Origin: Paludibacteraceae bacterium
Lineage (GTDB): Bacteria > Bacteroidota > Bacteroidia > Bacteroidales > Paludibacteraceae
NCBI GenBank assembly: GCA_016292775.1
Contig: JAEDFN010000071.1
Location: 1 to 5,633, forward strand
Length of the DNA: 5,633 nt
Direction: 5' to 3'
Shown: piece after piece, positions 1 to 5,633 of the stretch
Numbering within the stretch: position 1 is the first letter of the stretch
Layout: each line of letters begins with the position of its first letter
Translations under genes and position numbers: made by a program
Notes under the pieces: generated by a model
Database searches by the model: none
Told to the model about the DNA's origin: nothing
What the model saw: the letters and a program-made list of their open reading frames with translations, nothing else

Positions 1-861
1 GTGGTGGCTTTACTTGGCTTGAAACCCGTACTCGTAGATGTGGATTATTGTTCTATGACTTTAGACGTCAGCAAGTTAGAGTCGGCTATTACATCCCGCA
101 CAAGGGCTATCATACCGGTGCATCTTTTCGGGCAAAATGCTAATATGGAGGTGATTATGAATATTGCCCGGAAATACAATCTATTTGTTGTAGAGGATGC
201 TTGCCAGTCGATAGCAACGAAATATTTTTTCTCTAATGGTGCCGTAAAATATTCAGGTACTATAGGGCATATTGGTTGCACCTCTTTTTTCCCTTCAAAA
301 AATTTGGGCTGCTTTGGCGACGGGGGTGCAATATTTACCGATGATGATGAACTTGCATGCCGTGCAAGAATAGTGGCAAACCATGGCTCCCTAAAAAAAT
401 ATCACCATATCGCCGTGGGAGTAAATAGCCGTCTCGACTCTATTCAAGCTGCCGTATTAAATGTGAAGTTAAAACACCTGCAATCGTATATCTCTGCACG
501 ACAAGGTGCAGCTCGCTATTATGATGCAGCTTTAAAAAATATCAGTGCTTTACTAATACCGAATCGTATGAGTTTTTCGGAACATACTTTCCATCAATAT
601 ACACTTAGGTGCGTGGGGTGCAATAGAGATTCTCTTAAAAATGCCCTCGCGGAAAAGAATGTGCCTTCGATGGTATATTATCCTATTCCAATCCATGAAC
701 AAGAGGCTTATAAGGATTTGTGTGTTAGTATGTTACCTGATAGCTCTTCTGCCGTTTCCTCTTTGCTCGCTCGGCAGGTTTTAAGTATTCCTATGCATAC
801 GGAGTTAGATGAATCCCAACTCTCATATATAGTGAATACTATTGTTTCTTCAATTCAATAA
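1..861 (+). CDS. wbpE: DegT/DnrJ/EryC1/StrS-family aminotransferase, WbpE/WlbC type (5'-truncated)
   Basis: PLP-dependent sugar aminotransferase. In the WbpE/WlbC branch the enzyme uses glutamate to aminate C3 of UDP-2-acetamido-3-keto-glucuronic acid in the cytoplasm. The visible 286 residues begin inside the large PLP domain: the GTG at base 1 is an internal valine, since the family continues upstream with about 80 more residues (usual length about 360-370). Motifs seen: PVHLFGQ (39-45), the cofactor-ring segment EDACQS (65-70, Asp66), the PLP-lysine segment SFFPSKNLG (Lys100) followed by GDGGAIF, GVNSRLDSIQAAVL (140-153), and the C-terminal VYYPIPIH (225-232) and LSIPMH. The stop is TAA at 859-861, 13 bases before the WbpB-like gene, so the two are probably co-transcribed. 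The family is certain. The exact substrate is inferred from the FFPSKNLGCFGDGGA style and from the neighbour; other 3- or 4-amino sugar transaminases (FdtB, ArnB type) are less likely alternatives. Confidence 0.88.
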   Translation: MVALLGLKPVLVDVDYCSMTLDVSKLESAITSRTRAIIPVHLFGQNANMEVIMNIARKYNLFVVEDACQSIATKYFFSNGAVKYSGTIGHIGCTSFFPSKNLGCFGDGGAIFTDDDELACRARIVANHGSLKKYHHIAVGVNSRLDSIQAAVLNVKLKHLQSYISARQGAARYYDAALKNISALLIPNRMSFSEHTFHQYTLRCVGCNRDSLKNALAEKNVPSMVYYPIPIHEQEAYKDLCVSMLPDSSSAVSSLLARQVLSIPMHTELDESQLSYIVNTIVSSIQ

Positions 862-874
862 TTTTGTAATTATT

Positions 875-1840
875 ATGAAAAAATTTGCTCTCATCGGTGT
901 AGCGGGTTATATCGCTCCTCGCCACTTGAAGGCTATAAAAGATACCGGAAATGTGCTGCTTGCAGCTTACGATAAATGCGATAGTGTGGGGATAATGGAC
1001 AGCTTTTTCCCTTCTGCTTCGTTTTTTACCGAACAAGAACTCTTCGACCGCCATTGCTCTAAATTAAAAGGCACGGAGAGTCAAATTGATTATGTATCTA
1101 TTTGTACTCCTAATTATTTGCACGATGCCCATATTCGATATGGTCTACGCCTCGGGGCTAATGTAATTTGCGAAAAACCTATCGTGCTGAACCCTTGGAA
1201 TTTGGATGCTCTCGAAAAAGTAGAAATGGAAACCGGAAAACGTCTTTTTACAATATTCCAACTTCGCCTTCATCCGGAAATTATAGCCTTGAAAAATAAA
1301 GTGGATAATACCCCGGATGATAAAATCTTTGACGTAGACCTTACTTATATCACCTCCCGCGGTTATTGGTACTATACCAGTTGGAAGGGAGATGTCCATA
1401 AAAGTGGAGGCGTAGCTACAAATATCGGTGTGCATTTCTATGATATGCTTCAATGGATTTTCGGTAATGTACAACAAAATATCGTCCATGTCTCTACCCA
1501 CGATAGAGTGGCGGGATTCTTATTGTTAAAACGCGCTCGTGTAAGATATTTCTTGAGTATTAATGAAAATACTTTACCTCAACAGGCTGTTAATGAGGGT
1601 AAAAGAACTTTCAGAAATATCTCTATTAATGGAGAAAATTTCGAATTCAGTAATGGATTTACAGAATTACATACCGAGAGCTATAAACGTATTTTCCAAA
1701 ATCAAGGCTTCGGTATCGAAGATGCCAGGGCTGCTATTGATATCGTTTATAATATCCGAAATGCTACCCCTATAGGATTGAAGGGAGATTATCACCCTAT
1801 GGCTTCTCTGCCTTTAGTAAAACACCCTTTTGGTTGGTGA
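875..1840 (+). CDS. wbpB: UDP-N-acetylglucosaminuronate 3-dehydrogenase-like oxidoreductase (Gfo/Idh/MocA family, WbpB/WlbA type)
   Basis: NAD-dependent dehydrogenase that in the WbpB/WlbA family oxidises C3 of UDP-GlcNAc uronic acid, giving the 3-keto substrate of the WbpE transaminase. The 321-residue product is close to the usual family length (about 315-350). Seen: an N-terminal Rossmann segment GVAGYIAPRHLKAI (8-21), VSICTPNYLHDAHI (74-87), the family EKP motif (100-102, Lys101), QLRLHP (129-134), SRGYWYYTSWKGD (161-173), and KSGGVATNIGVHFYDMLQW (176-194) with His187 and Asp190 in the catalytic region. The reading frame is open back to a TTG at 842, inside the preceding gene. ATG 875 was chosen because MKKFALIGVAGY places the nucleotide-binding strand at the normal N-terminus. 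No Shine-Dalgarno is visible in the AT-rich 13-base spacer. Stop is TGA. The family is certain, and the WbpB/WlbA subfamily is likely from extended similarity that I recognise by eye. Confidence 0.87.
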   Translation: MKKFALIGVAGYIAPRHLKAIKDTGNVLLAAYDKCDSVGIMDSFFPSASFFTEQELFDRHCSKLKGTESQIDYVSICTPNYLHDAHIRYGLRLGANVICEKPIVLNPWNLDALEKVEMETGKRLFTIFQLRLHPEIIALKNKVDNTPDDKIFDVDLTYITSRGYWYYTSWKGDVHKSGGVATNIGVHFYDMLQWIFGNVQQNIVHVSTHDRVAGFLLLKRARVRYFLSINENTLPQQAVNEGKRTFRNISINGENFEFSNGFTELHTESYKRIFQNQGFGIEDARAAIDIVYNIRNATPIGLKGDYHPMASLPLVKHPFGW

Positions 1841-1875
1841 TGTTTTATCTCCTTACTCATCTTTACAAAACGATT

Positions 1876-1895
1876 ATTAACTTATTTACGTTAAT
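1876..1895. repeat. Short AT-rich inverted repeat in the wbpB-mutS gap
   Basis: The arms ATTAAC (1876-1881) and GTTAAT (1890-1895) are perfect complements around an 8-base spacer, and end 11 bases before the mutS ATG. The 66-base gap (1841-1906) holds no gene. As RNA the stem has only one G-C pair and would be weak, and the short run TAATTTT behind it is a poor terminator tail. It could be an operator-like palindrome, a weak terminator or leader hairpin, or chance in AT-rich DNA. I found no convincing Bacteroidota promoter (TTTG then TAnnTTTG) in this gap. Confidence 0.3.
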
Positions 1896-1906
1896 GTAAT
1901 TTTCTT

Positions 1907-4513
1907 ATGGCAAAAATAGTTGAGACTCCTTTGATGAAGCAATATAACCAGATAAAAGAGCAGTATCCGGATGCTGTTCTGCTGTTTCGCGTCGGTGATT
2001 TTTACGAAACTTTTTCCGATGATGCTATCCTTACAAGCGAAATATTGGGTATTACTCTTACCCGCCGCGCAAATGGTTCAGCTCAGTATGTGGAACTTGC
2101 AGGCTTCCCCCATCATGCCCTCGATACTTATTTGCCAAAACTCGTTCGTCATGGATTAAGAGTGGCTATTTGCGACCAACTTGAAGATCCGAAACTCGTT
2201 AAAGGTCTCGTTAAAAGAGGGGTTACGGAACTCGTTACTCCGGGTGTTAGCGTAAACGAAAATATACTTAATGTTAAAGAAAATAATTTCCTCGCATCCG
2301 TAGTCCTCGAAAAAAATAAGGTGGGTGTAAGTTTTCTCGATATTTCTACCGGTGAATTCCTGGTTGCCGAAGGTCAACCGGAATATATAGAGAAATTAAT
2401 CCACTCTTTCGCCCCAAAAGAGGTGCTATATGATTGCGATAAAAAATCAGATGTCGTCACACTTCTCGGCAGTAAATACTATTTTCAACAAATGCCCGAT
2501 TGGGTCTATTCTGCCGACTCGGCTAAGGATAGACTTACAAAACATTTCGATGTTAAAAATCTTAAGGGGTTTGGTGTGTCTGACCTTAAATTGGGCGTAA
2601 TTGCCGCCGGTGCTATTCTATATTATCTCGATCAAACCCATCATGATAATATCGGTCATATCACTCAACTAAGTCGCATACAAGGCGATAGATATGTTTG
2701 GATGGATGATTTTACTATTCGTAATCTCGAATTGGTGTCTACAATACACCCCGATGGTAAATCACTTTATGATGTTATTGATAAAACTGTTACCCCTATG
2801 GGTGGACGTCTGCTCAAACGCATGATTCTATTCCCTCTAAAAAATATCCAACTCATTAATGATAGATTATCCGTTGTTACTCACCTCTTTAAGGACTCCG
2901 AAAGACGTGAATTGCTTTTTGAAGAACTATCTAAAATAGGTGATTTGGAGAGAATTATTTCTAAAATTGCTGTTGGTCGTATCAATCCTCGTGAGGTGTA
3001 TCAACTCCAAATTGCTCTTGCTGCTGTAGAACGTATTAAAGCCCTCTTTTCTAATGTAGATTGCCCCGCGCTCGCCGCTATTATCGACCGCCTTAATCCT
3101 TGTAAGGAGTTGCAAAACAGAATATTATCAGAATTGAATGACGACCTCCCCGCTCTTGCCAGTAAGGGTGGAATTATTGCTCCCGGGGTTAATAAAGAAC
3201 TCGATGATTTGCGCATGATATCCCTACATGGTAAAGATTATTTGTTGCAAGTACAAAAGCGTGAAATCGAAAATACCGGTATCTCCAGCCTTAAAATCGG
3301 CTATAACAATGTTTTCGGTTACTATATAGAGGTGAGAAATACTCATAAAGATAAGGTGCCTGATAGTTGGATAAGAAAACAAACTCTGGTGAATGCCGAG
3401 AGATATATCACAGAAGAACTCAAAGAGTATGAAGAGAAAATTATCGGTGCCGAAGAGCGTATTGCAACTCTCGAAGCTCAACTGTTTAACGATCTTGTAC
3501 AATATACTATCGGTTATATTTCCGCTATACAACTAAATTGTACCGAGATAGCAAACCTCGATTGTCTGCAGAGCTTTACTAATATTTCTATTCAAAACAA
3601 CTATTTCTGCCCGGTAATCTCCGAAGATAATATTCTCGATATCAAATCCGGCCGTCACCCCGTTATCGAGCAACAATTAGCGGAAACAGAAGAATATGTA
3701 CCTAATGATGTATTCTTGGATAATGAAAAACAGCAGATTATTATTCTTACAGGCCCTAATATGGCAGGAAAAAGTGCACTATTACGCCAAACCGCCCTCA
3801 TCGTTTTGCTCGCTCAAATGGGTTGTTACGTTCCGGCGCAAAGCGCAAAAATCGGCGTCGTGGATAAAATATTTACCCGCGTGGGTGCCAGCGATAATAT
3901 CAGTTCCGGAGACTCTACTTTTATGGTCGAAATGACGGAGGCTTCTATTATTCTTAATAACCTCACCGACCGTAGCTTATTGCTCTTCGATGAACTCGGC
4001 CGTGGTACAAGTACTTATGATGGTATCTCTATCGCTTGGTCTATTATAGAATATATCCACGAAAAGAAAAATATTCGCGCTAAAACCCTTTTTGCTACTC
4101 ATTATCACGAACTTAATGAAATGGAGAAACGATTCTCAAGAATTAAAAATTATAATGTTTCCGTCAAAGAGGTAGATAATAAAGTGATTTTCCTTAGAAA
4201 ACTTGTGCGTGGAGGTAGTGAACATAGTTTCGGTATCCATGTGGCTAAGATGGCTGGCATGCCTAAGTCTGTAGTAAATAGAGCTGATGATATATTAAAA
4301 CGACTTGAAAGGGATAATAAATGCGTACTCAATGGTGATAATATCACTAAAAAAGATAATGCTAACGGTGTGCAATTGAATCTGTTCCAATTAGATGACC
4401 CTATATTGGCTGCCGTACGTGACGAGATTATTAACCTTAATATTGACTCGCTTACCCCTGTCGAGGCCCTCTTGAAATTGAATGAAATAAAGAAAATCGT
4501 TCTTGGTAAATGA
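1907..4513 (+). CDS. mutS: DNA mismatch repair protein MutS
   Basis: MutS recognises base mismatches and small loops as a clamp-like dimer and, on ATP binding, recruits MutL to start strand-directed repair. The 868-residue product has normal length and all expected parts. The N-terminal mismatch-binding domain contains LFRVGDFYETF with the Phe-X-Glu wedge at Phe32/Glu34, then AGFPHHALDTYLPKLV and VAICDQLEDP. The connector and the lever/clamp region fill roughly 130-560 (for example NNVFGYYIEV at 467-476, and ERYITEELKEYEEKI with coiled-coil character). The ATPase domain has Walker A TGPNMAGKSA (615-624, Lys622), the MutS signature VGASDNISSGDSTFMVEM (659-676), Walker B LLLFDELGRGTS (691-702, Asp695/Glu696) and FATHYHEL (729-736). 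The tail has QLNLF (823-827), a probable beta-clamp-binding peptide, and ends in TPVEALLKLNEIKK. ATG 1907 fits the family start (a MutS1 'TPLMKQY' beginning). No Shine-Dalgarno is visible, as usual in Bacteroidota. Alanine for the second glycine of GPNMGGKS is a normal variant in this phylum. I see no sign of damage. Confidence 0.98.
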   Translation: MAKIVETPLMKQYNQIKEQYPDAVLLFRVGDFYETFSDDAILTSEILGITLTRRANGSAQYVELAGFPHHALDTYLPKLVRHGLRVAICDQLEDPKLVKGLVKRGVTELVTPGVSVNENILNVKENNFLASVVLEKNKVGVSFLDISTGEFLVAEGQPEYIEKLIHSFAPKEVLYDCDKKSDVVTLLGSKYYFQQMPDWVYSADSAKDRLTKHFDVKNLKGFGVSDLKLGVIAAGAILYYLDQTHHDNIGHITQLSRIQGDRYVWMDDFTIRNLELVSTIHPDGKSLYDVIDKTVTPMGGRLLKRMILFPLKNIQLINDRLSVVTHLFKDSERRELLFEELSKIGDLERIISKIAVGRINPREVYQLQIALAAVERIKALFSNVDCPALAAIIDRLNPCKELQNRILSELNDDLPALASKGGIIAPGVNKELDDLRMISLHGKDYLLQVQKREIENTGISSLKIGYNNVFGYYIEVRNTHKDKVPDSWIRKQTLVNAERYITEELKEYEEKIIGAEERIATLEAQLFNDLVQYTIGYISAIQLNCTEIANLDCLQSFTNISIQNNYFCPVISEDNILDIKSGRHPVIEQQLAETEEYVPNDVFLDNEKQQIIILTGPNMAGKSALLRQTALIVLLAQMGCYVPAQSAKIGVVDKIFTRVGASDNISSGDSTFMVEMTEASIILNNLTDRSLLLFDELGRGTSTYDGISIAWSIIEYIHEKKNIRAKTLFATHYHELNEMEKRFSRIKNYNVSVKEVDNKVIFLRKLVRGGSEHSFGIHVAKMAGMPKSVVNRADDILKRLERDNKCVLNGDNITKKDNANGVQLNLFQLDDPILAAVRDEIINLNIDSLTPVEALLKLNEIKKIVLGK

Positions 4514-4527
4514 TTCCTTTTTTCTCT

Positions 4528-4567
4528 TCGGATTTTCTATACTCAGTAATATTATTATCCGATTTTT
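4528..4567 (+). terminator. Possible mutS terminator (gapped hairpin plus T run)
   Basis: TCGGAT (4528-4533) and ATCCGA (4557-4562) are perfect complementary arms, and the second is followed at once by TTTTT (4563-4567). The structure starts 14 bases after the mutS stop, where a rho-independent terminator would be expected. The weak points are the 6-bp stem and the long 23-base loop, so this is tentative. The 140-base gap 4514-4653 contains no gene. Confidence 0.4.
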
Positions 4568-4632
4568 GCAAACTACCGCCTACAGTTAATTAATATATCT
4601 TCTTTTTCTTGTATAAATAGAGAAATATTGTT

Positions 4633-4653
4633 TGTGCTTATTCAATGAGCACA
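4633..4653. terminator. Hairpin between the convergent mutS and nuclease genes, possible terminator
   Basis: The arms TGTGCTTA (4633-4640) and TGAGCACA (4646-4653) enclose the loop TTCAA. In the + strand RNA all eight positions pair (one as G-U). In the - strand RNA that position becomes an A-C mismatch. The hairpin touches the TAA stop of the minus-strand nuclease gene, so by position it would terminate that gene. However, the downstream - strand sequence AACAATATTTCTC has only a weak T run. A second small palindrome, TTAAAA-TG-TTTTAA (4654-4667), adjoins it across the stop codon. It may serve transcripts from both sides, and the strand is not settled. Confidence 0.45.
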
Positions 4654-5633
4654 TTAAAATGTTTTAACTTCCGATTCTTTACGGCAAAGATGTAAATATG
4701 GGCAGAATGTGCAGTTTCTCAATGCCTTACATGGTGGCTCGAAATGTGTGTTATTAATTATATCTTTTGCAATCGTTCCTAAATAAAATTCAAATTCGTT
4801 TTTATATCTCCATGTTTTATAATCTTCTATTTTACAAGTAACATCTGTGTCGGGCATCTCTTCATTTTTAAACAAGTTTTGTAACTCATCATTATTTTCC
4901 AAATTAGGGAAAATATCTTTCATTTTACTCTCGATATTCTTTGAAACTGTGATGGTTATCTCCTGCTCTCGTATATCTTCCCCCTTTTTATCATCATTAT
5001 AAATGTCGTAAATCTTGTATATCATTGGGCGAATGCTGTAATTATCCGGATCGTCAATGCCCAATTCTTTGCAAAATTCCTTAGATTCCGAGACCGCTTT
5101 GCAATATATCAGCACTTGTAGTACCTCTTGTCCCGCACTATTGTTGCTAAATAGATGTTGGAATTCTATCTTTGTCTGTTTTTGTGGTTTCGAGGTTTTG
5201 TAATCTATAATATTGATGATTTTTTTCTCTCTGTCAATATCTATTCTGTCTATTATTCCCTTGAAATTCAGTTTATCTATTGTAAATAAAATTTCTTTTT
5301 CTGCAGCAGCAAATTCAAAATTCCTGGTGCTGTCGTATTTCAAAGTGCTTTCTAAAAAATTGTTTAATAATGATAGTATTACTTTGTTATACAGTTTTTT
5401 ACTATCTTCATGAGTCGCATTTATAGTATCTAAAAATTCATTTTCGCAAATGTTTTTTGCTTCTTCAATATCAGTGTGCCCTTCTGTGTAAAAAAGCTCC
5501 ATAACTCTGTGAAATACCGTTCCAAAATCAGCACTATCAATAATCTCCGATACTTCATCGCTCTCTTTTAACTTCACTATATATGAAAAATAGAATTGTA
5601 AAGGGCAATTTATATACTTTTTCAGCGCAGATG
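4654..5633 (-). CDS. AddB/RecB-family PD-(D/E)XK nuclease with Fe-S cysteines, C-terminal part (cut by right edge)
   Basis: C-terminal nuclease module of an AddB-like subunit, which with an AddA-type helicase-nuclease trims double-strand breaks for recombination. The frame stays open from the TAA at 4654-4656 to the window end, giving 325 whole codons numbered here from the edge. GTG 5577 is not the start, because upstream residues SALKKYINCPLQFYFSYI match the conserved entry to this domain, including the first Fe-S cysteine (Cys9). Then follow FGTVFHRVME (Gly37, His41, Glu45), FKGIIDRID (Asp128), IIDYKT (Asp143, Lys145: the D-D-K nuclease centre) and the QxxxY motif QVLIY (Gln172, Tyr176). 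The end carries C-x2-C-x5-C (Cys307, 310, 316), the AddB spacing, with an extra Cys301. All catalytic and cluster residues are present. The missing N-terminus, probably several hundred residues of inactive helicase-like domain, lies outside. A Cas4-type or stand-alone RecB-like nuclease is possible but less likely, given the long insert between QxxxY and the cysteines. GC is lower than in mutS. Confidence 0.87.
   Translation of the reverse strand, partial: SALKKYINCPLQFYFSYIVKLKESDEVSEIIDSADFGTVFHRVMELFYTEGHTDIEEAKNICENEFLDTINATHEDSKKLYNKVILSLLNNFLESTLKYDSTRNFEFAAAEKEILFTIDKLNFKGIIDRIDIDREKKIINIIDYKTSKPQKQTKIEFQHLFSNNSAGQEVLQVLIYCKAVSESKEFCKELGIDDPDNYSIRPMIYKIYDIYNDDKKGEDIREQEITITVSKNIESKMKDIFPNLENNDELQNLFKNEEMPDTDVTCKIEDYKTWRYKNEFEFYLGTIAKDIINNTHFEPPCKALRNCTFCPYLHLCRKESEVKTF

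Noticed and set aside
1..3. GTG at base 1 as the start codon of the aminotransferase
   Set aside because: It is in frame, but the following sequence (VALLGLKPVLVDVD) is an internal strand of the DegT fold. About 80 N-terminal residues, including part of the PLP domain, would be missing, so the gene is cut by the window edge.
859..866. TAATTTTG, a perfect match to the Bacteroidota -7 box TAnnTTTG
   Set aside because: No TTTG box lies about 20 bases upstream, and it overlaps the stop codon of the preceding gene with the ATG only 8 bases away. It is probably chance in AT-rich DNA.
842..874. TTG 842 as an upstream start of the WbpB-like gene, overlapping the aminotransferase
   Set aside because: It would add 11 residues (reading LFLQFNNFVII if TTG is taken as leucine) ahead of MKKFALIGVAGY, where the Rossmann strand normally begins. 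ATG 875 fits better.
1842..1871. GTTTT ... AAAAC inverted arms after the WbpB-like gene as a terminator
   Set aside because: It has only 5 bp, one G-C pair, a 20-base loop and no T run behind it.
3224..3532. Minus-strand open frame inside mutS, and similar shadow frames across the window
   Set aside because: They lie opposite clearly conserved coding sequence, show no recognisable domain, and follow from the codon composition of the real gene.
4654..5633. Reading the minus-strand nuclease as Cas4 of a CRISPR system
   Set aside because: It has the same four-cysteine plus PD-(D/E)XK logic, but the protein is too long and continues upstream, the insert before the cysteines is AddB-like, and no CRISPR repeats or other cas genes are present.

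Overview
The window looks like a piece of a Bacteroidota (probably Bacteroidales-type) chromosome. The MutS and AddB-like proteins read most like members of that phylum (for example the Walker A variant GPNMAGKSALLR in MutS). The starts of the two complete genes lack a clear Shine-Dalgarno sequence and sit behind AT-rich leaders, which is usual there. GC content is moderate to low. The assignment rests on recognising protein style by eye, not on a search.

Layout: (1) Bases 1-1840, + strand, carry the end of a sugar-nucleotide/surface-polysaccharide cluster: a DegT-family aminotransferase of the WbpE/WlbC type, cut by the left edge, then 13 bases later a WbpB/WlbA-type Gfo/Idh/MocA dehydrogenase. 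These two enzymes are known to act in succession on UDP-GlcNAc-derived uronic acid: 3-oxidation, then 3-transamination, towards 2,3-diacetamido-2,3-dideoxy uronic acids of O-antigens or capsules. (2) Bases 1841-1906 are a short gap holding an AT-rich inverted repeat. (3) Bases 1907-4513, + strand, are a complete, apparently functional mutS. (4) Bases 4514-4653 are a convergent intergenic gap with two possible terminator hairpins and no gene. (5) Bases 4654-5633, - strand, are the C-terminal nuclease module of an AddB/RecB-family PD-(D/E)XK protein. It runs off the right edge, and its four-cysteine Fe-S signature is complete only if the frame is read past the first GTG (5577) to the window end.

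The three regions look like independent transcription units or neighbourhoods: polysaccharide synthesis, mismatch repair, and (converging from the right) double-strand-break end processing. All genes have intact motifs. The nuclease gene is clearly more AT-rich than mutS. I see no mobile element, CRISPR array, RNA gene or clearly undescribed system. The points worth a second look are modest: the extended nuclease N-terminus, the paired sugar enzymes, the small inverted repeats, and a codon-context bias in mutS.
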